Source: Ruegeria sp. PrR005
GTDB taxonomy: Bacteria > Pseudomonadota > Alphaproteobacteria > Rhodobacterales > Rhodobacteraceae
Reading direction: 5' to 3'
Length of the DNA stretch: 64,000 nt
NCBI RefSeq assembly: GCF_010500245.1
Contig: NZ_JAAGOX010000056.1
Location: 62,001-126,000, forward strand
The notes under the pieces were generated by a model, which saw only the letters and a program-made list of their open reading frames with translations, was not told the origin of the DNA and did not search any database. The position numbers and the translations under genes are program-made. Shown here one piece after another: positions 35,232 through 43,911 of this stretch. Positions within the stretch are counted from its first letter, which is position 1. Each line of letters opens with the position of its first letter.

Positions 35232-35999
35232 ATGGGTACGGTCACCAAGGCATTGTCACTGTTGGGGTTGTTCAGTCACACCCGGCTCGAAATGGGCCTG
35301 AGCGAACTGACCCGCCTGTCCGGCATGAACAAGGCTACCGTCTACCGGATGATGAGTGAATTGCAGGCCGCCGGATTCGTGGAACAGCTCGACGGCGACC
35401 GCGCTTACCGTCTGGGATCGGAACTTTTGCGCCTGGCGGCGCTGCGCGAGGCGGCGGTGCCGCTGCTGTCGGTCTCGCGCGAGGTGCTGCGCCACCTTTG
35501 CGAGGTGACGGGTGAAACCTCGCATATGTCCTTGCAGCGCGACGGCCGCCTGACCACGCTGACTCACGCCTACAGCTCGCGCCACGGCACCCGCGTGGCG
35601 ATGGAGGATGCCGAGATCCTGTCATTCCACGCCACCGGTTCGGGCCTGGCCTATCTCGCCTTCGCCGCGCCGGGCTTCGCCGACGAGGTACTGGCCGGTC
35701 CGCTGACCCGCCATACGCCCGAGACCGAAACCGATCCCGACCGCCTGCGCGCCGCGCTGGACGAGGCGCGCCGGACCGGTATCGCGGAATCGGTGGGCGG
35801 GTTCGAGGCGGACGTGCATTCCCATGCCGCGCCGATATTCGGCCCTGACCAGATCCCGATCGGCGCCCTGGCTGTGGCCGCCCCGGTGTCGCGCATGACG
35901 CCCGAGCTGAAAACGCTGATCCGGGCCGAGGTCAAGTCCTCGGCCCTGGCGCTGACCCAGCGTATCGGCGGGTTCTGCCCGGCGGCCTACCCGGCCTGA
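35232..35999 (+). CDS. IclR-family transcriptional regulator
   Basis: 255 residues from ATG 35232. The N-terminal winged helix (MGLSELTRLSGMNKATVYRMM, about 21-41) and the C-terminal IclR effector domain (about 75-250, with SFHATGSGLAYLAF and PIFGPDQIPIGALAVAAP) are complete. IclR members sense carboxylates and aromatic acids. It is divergent from tctCBA with two palindromes between, so it probably controls transporter and perhaps the downstream beta-oxidation genes. Its 3' end overlaps the convergent FkbM gene by 13 bp. Confidence 0.9.
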   Translation: MGTVTKALSLLGLFSHTRLEMGLSELTRLSGMNKATVYRMMSELQAAGFVEQLDGDRAYRLGSELLRLAALREAAVPLLSVSREVLRHLCEVTGETSHMSLQRDGRLTTLTHAYSSRHGTRVAMEDAEILSFHATGSGLAYLAFAAPGFADEVLAGPLTRHTPETETDPDRLRAALDEARRTGIAESVGGFEADVHSHAAPIFGPDQIPIGALAVAAPVSRMTPELKTLIRAEVKSSALALTQRIGGFCPAAYPA

Positions 36000-36682
36000 C
36001 CGCGCACACAGGTCCAGACGGTGCGGGTCGATTTTTCCTCGACCCGCTGAAATCCCGCCTCGGTCAGGATCGCCTTGCATTCGCGCATCCCCTCGACGCC
36101 ATAGGCCTCGGGGTGAAACTCCAGCACCACGGCGCGGAACTGGCCCAGGTCGGCATGGCGCAACAGCTCCAGCTCGCCACCTTCGATATCCATGATCAGA
36201 ACGGTCGCGCCGGTCTCGCCGCAAACGGCGGCGAAATCGGCGGTGGGCACATCGACCACGGTCGAGGGCCGCGCGGCGGGGTTCAGCAGCGACGAGCCCA
36301 GATAGCTGCTGCGCACGTGAAACGGCATGCTCTCGGGCCGGTCCGGGGCGCTGATCAGGATCTGGTTGCGCAAGGCGATCCGGCCGCCCAGACCGTTGAG
36401 CGCATAAAGCGCCTCGATCTCAGGCACCAGTTCGGGATTGGCCTCGAACGAGGTCACCGCCTGCGGTTTTGCGTTCTGCGCCACCACCGCGCCGACGATG
36501 CCAAGACCCGCGCCAATCTCCAGCACCCGGTCCTCGGCGCCGGTGACGTGCAGCGCGCCCGCGATCTCCTGCCCCTCATAGCGGGCGGCATTGATCCGTT
36601 CGATCCTTGTGTCGTTGAGAAATCGGGATGCGGGCACCTTGACCCCCAGACATTCAGCGGCGACGGAAACTGTATCGGGCAC
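35987..36682 (-). CDS. FkbM-family methyltransferase
   Basis: 231 residues. The SAM-binding motif is VLEIGAGLGIVGAVVA (about 53-68), then SFEANPELVPEIEALYALNG and LIMDIEGGELELLRH, the D-x-E-G-x-E pattern of FkbM proteins. The targets of the family are oxygen atoms on sugars or polyketides, or others; no such biosynthetic genes are near. It converges on the IclR gene with a 13-bp overlap, and its upstream gap contains intergenic element copy 4. Function unassigned beyond the fold. Confidence 0.85.
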   Translation of the reverse strand: MPDTVSVAAECLGVKVPASRFLNDTRIERINAARYEGQEIAGALHVTGAEDRVLEIGAGLGIVGAVVAQNAKPQAVTSFEANPELVPEIEALYALNGLGGRIALRNQILISAPDRPESMPFHVRSSYLGSSLLNPAARPSTVVDVPTADFAAVCGETGATVLIMDIEGGELELLRHADLGQFRAVVLEFHPEAYGVEGMRECKAILTEAGFQRVEEKSTRTVWTCVRGQAG

Positions 36683-36772
36683 TGCCTTGCCTCACTTGTT
36701 ATCTTGTTCAGCCTGTATCCTGAGCAGCGGGCAGCAAAAAGGCAAGGCCCGACCGGCAGCGCCCGCGGCAAG

Positions 36773-36814
36773 GCCGGACGCCTCCGGCGGGAGTATTTTT
36801 GACCAGAAAGAAGC
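36773..36814 (+). repeat. dispersed intergenic element, copy 4, with terminator-like hairpin
   Basis: Stem GCCGGA/TCCGGC (36773-36788), then GGGAGTATTTTTGACCAGAA and the AGAAGC tail. It faces plus although both flanking genes are on the minus strand, so it is not a sense terminator for either. Confidence 0.65.
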
Positions 36815-36846
36815 CTGAAGCGGAAAAAAGTGACCGGGAAGGGTGC

Positions 36847-37734
36847 CTAGCGATAGATCGCGGCATAGCGCGGTGCAAAGAAGCGGACGAAGGTCTTGAC
36901 CTCGGGCCGGGTCCAGGCCTGGGGCGAGACCAGCAGCAGATGCGGCAGCGATAGCTCCTCGATCGGCCCGAAACAGCGGACATAGGCGGGATCGTCGCCC
37001 ACCAGGCGCAGGTTGACCAGGCCCAGCCCGTGCCCGGCGCGGATCGCGGCATGGACAAGGTCGATCTCGGAATGGGTCTGCACGATCTGTTCCGGCGCGA
37101 CATGCCGGGCCAGCCAGTCATGCAGGCGCGGTGGTACCCCCTGCCGTTTGAAGCTGATGAAGCGATGCCCGTGCAGCGCCTCGGGCGATGCGGGCAGACC
37201 GTGTTTCTCGGCATAGGAGGGGGCGCCGAACAGACCCCATTGCGCAGTGCTGATCCGGCGGCAGATCAGATCCGGGTCAGGGTCGCTGAGCGCCAGCCGC
37301 AGCGCGATATCGGCCTCGCCGGTTTTGAGATCCAGCACGCGGACATCCGGCAGGAATTCAAAGGCGATGTCAGGATGCGCCTGCGCATAGGTGCTGAAGA
37401 TGGCGTGAACGCGCGGCGACAGGTTGCCGCCATAGGCGGTGATCCGGATCGGGCGCGGATGCGCCAAGGCGGCGGCCTGCTCGGCCAGGGTATCGACCGC
37501 CGCCTCGACCGCCTCGGCCAGCGGCAGGAGTCTTTGGGCTGCCTGGGTCGGGTGAAAGCCACGCGTGTCGCGGTCGAACAGGATCAGCCCGGTCTCATGT
37601 TCCAGCGCATCTATCCGACGCGCCACCGTCGGCTGCGCCAGGCCCAACTGGCGGGCAGCGGCCAGGGTCGATCCCTGCCGCATGACGGCGAGGAAGACAG
37701 GCAGGTTGGACCAGTCGCGCAAACCGCTCTTCAT
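36847..37734 (-). CDS. LysR-family transcriptional regulator
   Basis: 295 residues from ATG 37734 (a TTG six codons upstream is possible). The N-terminal HTH (VFLAVMRQGSTLAAARQLGLAQPTVARRIDAL, about 13-44) and the periplasmic-binding-like effector domain (about 90-290) are typical of LysR proteins of the single-target group near GcvA-like or YafC-like types. Divergent from a small hypothetical gene 93 bp away. No metabolic neighbour suggests its target, so it may act elsewhere. Confidence 0.88.
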   Translation of the reverse strand: MKSGLRDWSNLPVFLAVMRQGSTLAAARQLGLAQPTVARRIDALEHETGLILFDRDTRGFHPTQAAQRLLPLAEAVEAAVDTLAEQAAALAHPRPIRITAYGGNLSPRVHAIFSTYAQAHPDIAFEFLPDVRVLDLKTGEADIALRLALSDPDPDLICRRISTAQWGLFGAPSYAEKHGLPASPEALHGHRFISFKRQGVPPRLHDWLARHVAPEQIVQTHSEIDLVHAAIRAGHGLGLVNLRLVGDDPAYVRCFGPIEELSLPHLLLVSPQAWTRPEVKTFVRFFAPRYAAIYR

Positions 37735-37827
37735 ATTTGTAGAACAGCACAAAATCGCGCCGGATACCAGCAGAGGGGCAGGGCGGGCTATCCTGATCCC
37801 GTCTTCCGCATCGCAAGGTTCAGGTCT

Positions 37828-38043
37828 ATGATCATCTCCAGCCTTCCCTTCCCCGTTTTCAGAAACCCCCTTTCGGATTGGTTCCGGCGCCCGACGAAAA
37901 CCGGCTCGTCAAAACCGGACAGCGTTCAGGCGCAGCGGTCCCGCAGGGAGTTTCTTGACGAGATGCTGACCCGGTCGCCGGACTCGTTTTCCAGCGCCTA
38001 CGATATCGAGGCGGCAATGCTGATGTTCCCCGACCGTTTCTGA
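37828..38043 (+). CDS. small hypothetical protein (71 aa)
   Basis: 71 residues from ATG 37828, preceded by AAGGTTCAGGTCT. It has no signal or membrane segment. The C-terminal half (REFLDEMLTRSPDSFSSAYDIEAAMLMFPDRF, described here in two parts REFLDEMLTRSPDSFSSA and YDIEAAMLMFPDRF) is acidic and looks conserved in composition with small roseobacter proteins I have seen, but no function is known to me. Divergent from LysR, and followed by two hairpins (38118-38175) suitable as a terminator, which supports it being expressed. Confidence 0.65.
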   Translation: MIISSLPFPVFRNPLSDWFRRPTKTGSSKPDSVQAQRSRREFLDEMLTRSPDSFSSAYDIEAAMLMFPDRF

Positions 38044-38117
38044 CGGTTCCGTCCAGGGTGTTCTCCCGCGCCCGCGCAGGCCCGGCTTTGCCGGACCTGC
38101 GGGCGGCCTTGGGCCGC

Positions 38118-38175
38118 GCGCCGCGCGGATGCGCGGCGCCGGGCCCAACGGGAGGAGGTGTTTTCGTCAGAAAAC
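38118..38175 (+). terminator. paired hairpins after the 71-aa gene
   Basis: Perfect 9-bp stem GCGCCGCGC/GCGCGGCGC (38118-38139) followed by GGGAGGAGG and a second hairpin GTTTTC/GAAAAC (38160-38175). The layout (GC hairpin, GGAG, T-run, AGAAA) echoes the dispersed element but the sequence differs. Confidence 0.45.
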
Positions 38176-38212
38176 ATCGACGACGGGCGGGAGCGCCCGC
38201 TGGCCTGAAGGG

Positions 38213-38902
38213 TCAGGCCCAGACGCCCTCGGCGGCGGCGCGGATTTCGCGGATGTTCTGTCCATAGACGCCCGGATTGTCGACCGAACCGCCCCGGAAC
38301 ACCGCCGATCCCGCCACCAGCACATCGGCCCCGGCCTGCGCCACCAGCGGCGCGGTTTTCGGGTCCACACCGCCGTCGATCTCGATATGCACCGGCCGGT
38401 CGCCGATCATCTCGCGCAGGCGCGCGATCTTGGCGGTCATGTCGATGAATTTCTGCCCGCCAAAGCCGGGGTTCACCGTCATCACGCAGATGAGGTCGGT
38501 GAGATCCAGCAGATGTGCCACCGCCTCGGCCGGGGTGCCGGGGTTCAGCGCCACGCCCGCCTTCATCCCCGCGCCGCGGATCGCCTGCAAGGTGCGGTGG
38601 ATATGCGGCCCGGCCTCGACATGCGCGGTCAGCACATCTGCGCCTGCATCGGCATAGGCGTCGATATAGGGATCGACCGGCGCAATCATCAGATGCACGT
38701 CCATCACCGTCTTCACATGCGGACGGAACGCCTTGACCGCCATCGGGCCAAAGGTCAGGTTCGGCACGAAATGGCCGTCCATCACGTCCACATGCACCCA
38801 GTCGGCGCCCTCGGCCTCGATGGCGCGGATCTCGGCGCCGAAATTGGCGAAATCGGCGGACAGGATCGACGGGGCGATCTTGATCTTGCGGTCAAAGCTC
38901 AT
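38213..38902 (-). CDS. rpe: ribulose-phosphate 3-epimerase
   Basis: 229 residues, (beta/alpha)8 barrel. Active-site motifs are all present: [11 protein letters not shown] (S13-D16 area), [13 protein letters not shown] (metal-binding H/D), [13 protein letters not shown] and [14 protein letters not shown]. It interconverts ribulose-5-phosphate and xylulose-5-phosphate in the pentose phosphate pathway. Monocistronic here and divergent from phnC. Nothing odd. Confidence 0.97.
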   Translation of the reverse strand: MSFDRKIKIAPSILSADFANFGAEIRAIEAEGADWVHVDVMDGHFVPNLTFGPMAVKAFRPHVKTVMDVHLMIAPVDPYIDAYADAGADVLTAHVEAGPHIHRTLQAIRGAGMKAGVALNPGTPAEAVAHLLDLTDLICVMTVNPGFGGQKFIDMTAKIARLREMIGDRPVHIEIDGGVDPKTAPLVAQAGADVLVAGSAVFRGGSVDNPGVYGQNIREIRAAAEGVWA

Positions 38903-39003
38903 GGCGGCCTCACGGTGGATTGCAGAGTCGCCCGCCCTATACAGGCTCTGCCCCCCGATGGGTAGGGTCAGGCGCCCAGGGCGGCGCGGGGCGCGTTACA
39001 AAA

Positions 39004-39021
39004 CTTTCACCCCCCTGACAT
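39004..39021 (+). promoter_or_regulatory. Pho-box-like direct repeat upstream of phnC
   Basis: CTTTCAC (39004-39010), four bases, then CTGACAT (39015-39021): two 7-bp direct repeats with 11-bp period, matching the PhoB consensus half-site CTGTCAT at 5 and 6 of 7 positions. It lies about 56 bp upstream of the phnC start and on the correct strand. PhoB would activate the phosphonate transport operon in phosphate starvation. Confidence 0.7.
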
Positions 39022-39076
39022 ATCGGCTTCGTCTGGCAGGCTTAGCAAGCGCCCTCAACAAGACCGGGGGAAAGAC

Positions 39077-39898
39077 GTGCTGCGGATCGACAAACTGACC
39101 AAACGGTTCGGCGACAATATCGCGGTGAATGCCGCGACGCTGGATGTGGACAAGCCCTGCATGATCGGCATCATCGGTCGCTCGGGCGCCGGGAAATCGA
39201 CGCTGTTGCGGATGATCAACCGGCTGAGCGACGCCAGCGACGGCCGCATCCTGTTTCAGGGTCGCGACATCACCCGCCTGCGCGGCGCCGAAAAACGCGC
39301 CTGGCAGGCGCAATGCGCGATGATCTTTCAACAGTTCAACCTGGTGCCGCGCATGGATGTGGTCTCGAACGTGCTGCACGGCACGCTCAATCGCCGCTCG
39401 ACGCTGGCCACCATGTTCAACCTCTACCCGACCGAGGATATCCACCGCGCCATCGACATTCTCGACCGGCTCGGCATCGCCGCCCATGCGGCCAAGCGGG
39501 CCGAGGCGCTGTCGGGCGGCCAGCAACAGCGGGTCGCCATCGCCCGCGCCCTGATGCAGGACCCGGCGATCATCCTGGCCGACGAACCCATCGCCTCGCT
39601 CGACCCGATGAACGCGCAGGTGGTCATGCAGTCCCTGCGCCGCATCCACGAGGAGGACGGCCGCACCGTCATCGCCAACCTGCATACGCTCGATACCGCG
39701 CGCCGCTATTGCGACCGCGTCGTCGGCATGCGCGACGGGCGCATCGTGTTCGACGGCTTGCCCGAACAGCTCACCACCGGCGTCGCGCGCGAGATCTATG
39801 GCGCCGATGCCAGCTTTTCCGAGGCCGCGACCTCGACCGAGATCGACACGCTCGATGCGGCGCAGGACGCCCTCTATCGGGCCGAGGCCGCGATCTGA
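39077..39898 (+). CDS. phnC: phosphonate ABC transporter, ATP-binding protein PhnC
   Basis: 273 residues from a GTG start with GGGGGAAAGAC before it. Walker [10 protein letters not shown] (34-42), signature LSGGQ (145-149) and Walker B IILADEP (165-171) are intact, plus the H-loop in [14 protein letters not shown]. The [17 protein letters not shown] context and length are those of PhnC. It energises uptake of organophosphonates by PhnD/PhnE1/PhnE2. Pho-box-like repeats upstream suggest induction by phosphate limitation. Confidence 0.95.
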   Translation: MLRIDKLTKRFGDNIAVNAATLDVDKPCMIGIIGRSGAGKSTLLRMINRLSDASDGRILFQGRDITRLRGAEKRAWQAQCAMIFQQFNLVPRMDVVSNVLHGTLNRRSTLATMFNLYPTEDIHRAIDILDRLGIAAHAAKRAEALSGGQQQRVAIARALMQDPAIILADEPIASLDPMNAQVVMQSLRRIHEEDGRTVIANLHTLDTARRYCDRVVGMRDGRIVFDGLPEQLTTGVAREIYGADASFSEAATSTEIDTLDAAQDALYRAEAAI

Positions 39899-39959
39899 CC
39901 CTATCCACCGCAATCCCGGCCTTGGGATGGGCCGGACCAACCAACCGGAGAGACCAAAG

Positions 39960-40862
39960 ATGAAAAAGCTTGTTGCCGTCCTGGCGGCCACCACCGCCCT
40001 TGCCACCCCGGCGCTGGCGCAGGAGATCACCGAATTCCGCATCGGCATCCTCGGCGGCGAGAACGCCCAGGACCGTCTGAATTCCAACGAATGCTTGCGC
40101 GAAAAGGCCGAGGATCTGCTGGGCGTCGAGACCAAGCTGTTCGCCCCCGCCGACTATAACGGCGTCATTCAGGGCCTCTTGGGCGGCACCATCGACATGG
40201 CCTGGCTGGGCGCCTCGGGCTATGCCAAGACCTATCTCAGCGACCCCGAAGCGGTCGAGCCGATCCTGGTCAAGGTCAACAATGACGGCGGCTACGGCTA
40301 TTACTCGATCGGGTTCGCCCGCAAGGACAGCGGCATCACCTCGCTGGCGGACATGAAGGGCAAGGTCTTCGGCTTCGGCGATCCGAACTCGACCAGCGGC
40401 TTCCTGATCCCCTCGATCGAGATCCCGCAGGAAACCGGCGCCACCATGACCTCGGGCGATTACTTCGGCGAGGTCAAGTTCACCGGCGGCCACGAACAGA
40501 CCATCGTCGCGGTCAGCAATGGCGAGGTTGACGGCGGCGTGACCTGGGCCGACGGTCTGGGCGCATGGGAAGACGGGTTCAACTCGGGCGCCCTGCGCAA
40601 GGCGGTCGATGCCGGTCTGGTCGACATGAACGACTTGGTGCAGATCTGGCAGTCGAAACCCATCCCCGAAGGCCCGTTTGTCGTCCGCAAGGCGCTGCCT
40701 GCCGACGTCAAGGTCAAGATGACCGGCCTCCTGGCCTCGCTCAAGTCGATGGACGAGGAGTGCGCCTATGGCGTGCTCCAGGGCGATGCCAAGGGCTTCA
40801 TGCCGATCACCCATGACGCCTACGAGGTGATCATCGAGGCGCGCAAGCTCAAGTCGAACTGA
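39960..40862 (+). CDS. phnD: phosphonate ABC transporter, periplasmic binding protein PhnD
   Basis: 300 residues with signal peptide MKKLVAVLAATTALATPALA. Mature sequence contains the PhnD ligand-site segments LGGENAQDR, IDMAWLGASGYAKTY and FGFGDPNSTSGFLIPS. Binds aminoethylphosphonate, methylphosphonate or similar in the periplasm and delivers them to the PhnE permeases. The stop is followed by a hairpin, separating high-level binding-protein expression from the permease genes. No C-P lyase genes are adjacent in this window. Confidence 0.96.
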   Translation: MKKLVAVLAATTALATPALAQEITEFRIGILGGENAQDRLNSNECLREKAEDLLGVETKLFAPADYNGVIQGLLGGTIDMAWLGASGYAKTYLSDPEAVEPILVKVNNDGGYGYYSIGFARKDSGITSLADMKGKVFGFGDPNSTSGFLIPSIEIPQETGATMTSGDYFGEVKFTGGHEQTIVAVSNGEVDGGVTWADGLGAWEDGFNSGALRKAVDAGLVDMNDLVQIWQSKPIPEGPFVVRKALPADVKVKMTGLLASLKSMDEECAYGVLQGDAKGFMPITHDAYEVIIEARKLKSN

Positions 40863-40882
40863 TCCGGGTTCATTACTTCAGG

Positions 40883-40907
40883 CGGGGTCCGCGCCAAGCG
40901 GACCCCG
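40883..40907 (+). terminator. attenuating hairpin between phnD and phnE1
   Basis: Perfect 10-bp stem CGGGGTCCGC/GCGGACCCCG with loop GCCAA, 20 bp after the phnD stop and 22 bp before phnE1. Followed only by TTC, so partial termination or 3' protection of the phnCD message is the likely role. Confidence 0.7.
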
Positions 40908-40928
40908 TTCCTGCATCGGGAGCATTCC

Positions 40929-41810
40929 ATGACAGACCTGACCGCCGGGCAAAGCGACCTGGCACGCATCCGCGAAGACTACACCGCGCTGACCCGGCGC
41001 AAACGGGTCTATGGCGGTATCCTCCTGATCCTCTTCGTGTCCTTGATGGCGGCCGGGTTCCGTACCGCCGACGACCGCAACGCCGGCGGGTTCGTCGACG
41101 GCTGGCGGCGCATCCTCGATTACCCGGCCGAGGTGCTGTCCGAGGCGCTGGAGAAATCGGCGCAACTGCCCGCCCATCTGGTGCATTTCCTGCCCGCGCT
41201 GGTCGAGACGCTGAACATCGCCGCCGCCGCTACCCTGTTGGGCACCCTGGGCGGTACCGTTCTGGCGCTCCTCTCGACACGCGGTCTTGCCTATTGGCCG
41301 CGCCTCATCCCGCTCTTTCGCCGCATCGCCGATATCTGCCGCGCGGTGCCCGAGATCGTCATCGCGCTGGTGCTGATCTTCGTCCTTGGCGGCGGCCCGG
41401 TGCCCGCGATGATCGCCATCGCCATCCACACCGCCGGGGCGCTGGGCAAGCTTTTCTCCGAGGTTGCCGAGAATGTCTCGCTGAAACCGGTCGAGGGGCT
41501 GGAATCCACCGGCGCCAACTGGGCGCAGCGGATGTATCTGGGCGTCATCCCGCAGGTCGGCCCCAATTTCGTCAGCTACGCGCTCCTGCGGTTTGAAATC
41601 AACATCCGCGCCTCGGCCATCCTCGGCTTTGTCGGGGCGGGCGGCATCGGCTATGAGCTGCGCAATGCCATGTCCTGGGGGCAGGGACGCTATGACGAGG
41701 CGGCGGCGATCTTCCTTCTTCTCTTTGTCACCATCGTCGCGGTGGATCAGCTCTCGGACCGCCTGCGCGCCCGGCTGACCCATGGCGCCCGGGCAGGAGC
41801 CACGACATGA
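40929..41810 (+). CDS. phnE: phosphonate ABC transporter, permease PhnE1
   Basis: 293 residues, about six membrane helices, with the EAA-type coupling loop GALGKLFSEVAENVSLKPVE. The N-terminal cytoplasmic leader of about 35 residues is normal for this group. Its 3' end overlaps phnE2 by 4 bp (ATGA), so the two permeases are made together and presumably form a heterodimer channel. Confidence 0.93.
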   Translation: MTDLTAGQSDLARIREDYTALTRRKRVYGGILLILFVSLMAAGFRTADDRNAGGFVDGWRRILDYPAEVLSEALEKSAQLPAHLVHFLPALVETLNIAAAATLLGTLGGTVLALLSTRGLAYWPRLIPLFRRIADICRAVPEIVIALVLIFVLGGGPVPAMIAIAIHTAGALGKLFSEVAENVSLKPVEGLESTGANWAQRMYLGVIPQVGPNFVSYALLRFEINIRASAILGFVGAGGIGYELRNAMSWGQGRYDEAAAIFLLLFVTIVAVDQLSDRLRARLTHGARAGATT

Positions 41811-43177
41811 GCACCGCCACTACCGATCTGGACCTGATCCACCTGAAACATCAGGCCGACCGTCTTTTCACCCGCAAGCGGCTGCTGGGCTTTGGCCTGC
41901 CTGCGCTGGTGCTGGCCTATCTGGCCTATATCGTTTTCGCCTTCGACGTGCTGGGGCTGGCGGCGCGCGCGAACTGGGACAACGGCCGCACGCTGGTTGC
42001 CGACAGCTACAGCTACAAGACCCATGTCACCCGCGACAACCGCACGGGCGCGGTGTCCGTCGCGGTCGAGGGCGAGCGCAAGGGCATATGGCCCGAAGGG
42101 CAGGCGCCTGACTGGGTCAGGCTGGGCGAGACCACGGTGATCGACCTCACGGGCGGCCATATCGTCCGCTTCGGGCCTGAAACGGTGGAATACGATATCC
42201 CCGGCTATGGCACCCTGCGCGCCGCCCCGACCCGAGGGCAGGGCGTGGTCACCGAACTGCCGCCGGGCGATCTGCCCGACTGGATCAACCAGTCGAATAA
42301 CCGCATCACCGTCACCACCGAGGCCGGGCGCCTGACCGTGACCCGCAACCGGTCCGAAGTCTTCCGCTACTTCGCCGGGTGGGAACTGTTCTGGTTCACC
42401 CTCGACAGCCCCTATCACGGTCTGTCCCCCGCCGAGCTGGCCCGCCGCGCGGCACAGGGCGAGGCGGGCGCGATCTGGCACGATTTCTGGAACAATACCA
42501 TGTGGCGGCACGGCGACGTGGCCTGGGCCATTGGCGAGACCATCCTGATGGCTTTTCTCGGCACATTTGGTGCCACCATCATCGCCCTGCCACTGGCCTT
42601 TCTTGCCGCGCGCAACTTCAACTCGCTGGCGCCGGTCCGCTTTGCGGTGCGCCGCGTCTTCGACTTCGTGCGCGGAGTTGACGCGCTGATCTGGACCGTG
42701 GTGCTGGCCCGCGCCTTCGGCCCCGGCCCGCTGACCGGCGCGCTGGCGATCCTGGTCACCGACAGCGGCACCTTCGGCAAGATCTTCTCCGAGGCGCTGG
42801 AAAACGTCGATGCCAAGCAGATCGAGGGCGTGCAATCCACCGGCGCCAATGCCGCGCAGCGCTACCGCTTTGGCGTGATCCCGCAGATCACCCCGGTGCT
42901 GCTCAGCCAGGTGCTCTATTTCCTCGAATCCAACACCCGCAGCGCCACCATCATCGGCGCCATCACCGGCGGCGGCATCGGCCTTCTCCTGACCCAGGCG
43001 ATCATCACCCAGAAGGACTGGGAAGAGGTCGCCTATTACATCCTGCTCATCGTGCTAATGGTCATGCTGATGGACTGGTTTTCGGGCTGGCTGCGCGCCC
43101 GCCTGATCCGGGGCCAGACGGCAAAGCCGCGCAAACCGCGCGGCAATCCTGAACCCGAACCGTTCTTCCTGCCGTGA
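41807..43177 (+). CDS. phnE: phosphonate ABC transporter, permease PhnE2 with large extracytoplasmic insertion
   Basis: 456 residues, far longer than a usual PhnE (about 270). One membrane span near residues 25-45 is followed by about 190 residues of soluble, beta-rich sequence (with SYSYKTHVTRDNRTGAVSVA and GHIVRFGPETVEYDIPGYG), then the usual five or so spans with the EAA loop GTFGKIFSEALENVDAKQIE. The insertion would face the periplasm and may help dock PhnD. Such long second permeases are known in some rhodobacterial phn operons. Overlaps the next gene by 4 bp. Confidence 0.9.
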   Translation: MSTATTDLDLIHLKHQADRLFTRKRLLGFGLPALVLAYLAYIVFAFDVLGLAARANWDNGRTLVADSYSYKTHVTRDNRTGAVSVAVEGERKGIWPEGQAPDWVRLGETTVIDLTGGHIVRFGPETVEYDIPGYGTLRAAPTRGQGVVTELPPGDLPDWINQSNNRITVTTEAGRLTVTRNRSEVFRYFAGWELFWFTLDSPYHGLSPAELARRAAQGEAGAIWHDFWNNTMWRHGDVAWAIGETILMAFLGTFGATIIALPLAFLAARNFNSLAPVRFAVRRVFDFVRGVDALIWTVVLARAFGPGPLTGALAILVTDSGTFGKIFSEALENVDAKQIEGVQSTGANAAQRYRFGVIPQITPVLLSQVLYFLESNTRSATIIGAITGGGIGLLLTQAIITQKDWEEVAYYILLIVLMVMLMDWFSGWLRARLIRGQTAKPRKPRGNPEPEPFFLP

Positions 43178-43812
43178 ACCGCCGGAGTGCCCGCAACATA
43201 GCCCGTCTCAGCGCCGACACCCCCTATCTGCATCCCGGTTGCCAGATCACCGGCAGCCGCTTTGGCGCCTATGTCGAGATCGGCGCCGATACCCGCCTGA
43301 CCAACACCACATGGGGCGATTACAGCTATTGCGACCGCACCTGCGACATCGCCAATGCCCGCATCGGCAAGTTCGCCAATATCGCCAGCTTCACCCGCAT
43401 CGGTGCCACCGATCATCCGATGGAAAAGGCCTCGCTGCACCATTTCCTCTATCGCTCGGCCGATTACTGGGACGATGCCGAGCGCGATGCCGACTGGTTC
43501 GCCCATCGCGCCGGTCGCATCGCCACCATCGGCCATGATACCTGGATCGGTCATGCCGCGATCATCAAGCCCGAGGTCACCATCGGCCATGGCGCAGTCG
43601 TCGGCTCGGGCAGTGTCGTGACCAGGGATGTGGCGCCCTATACGATTGTCGGCGGCAATTCCGCGCGACTGATCCGCCGCCGTTTCCCCGAGGATGTAAC
43701 CGAACGAATGATGGCGCTGGCCTGGTGGGACTGGGACCATGCCCGCCTGCGCGCCGCGCTGCCCGATTTCCGCAGCCTGCGGGCCGAGGCATTTCTGGAG
43801 AAACACGCCTGA
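43174..43812 (+). CDS. hexapeptide-repeat acetyltransferase of phosphonate operons
   Basis: 212 residues starting at GTG 43174, which overlaps the phnE2 stop as GTGA. Left-handed beta-helix hexapeptides are visible (GARIG-type repeats: VEIGADTRLTNTTWGD, ARIGKFANIASFTRIG, VTIGHGAVVGSGSVVTRDV). It belongs to the DapH/DapD/GlmU-related group that is repeatedly found in phn operons and is thought to acetylate an intermediate or aminophosphonate, parallel to PhnO. The tight overlap shows it is expressed with the transporter. Substrate is not established by sequence. Confidence 0.85.
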   Translation: MNRRSARNIARLSADTPYLHPGCQITGSRFGAYVEIGADTRLTNTTWGDYSYCDRTCDIANARIGKFANIASFTRIGATDHPMEKASLHHFLYRSADYWDDAERDADWFAHRAGRIATIGHDTWIGHAAIIKPEVTIGHGAVVGSGSVVTRDVAPYTIVGGNSARLIRRRFPEDVTERMMALAWWDWDHARLRAALPDFRSLRAEAFLEKHA

Positions 43813-43911
43813 TCCGCTGACGCGGGCCGCTCTCACAAACGCGTGACCTGCGCCCGCTATTGCGGCACACTCGGATCAACGCCCCGTGCGGCGCGTCCAT
43901 CCGGGAGAGAC

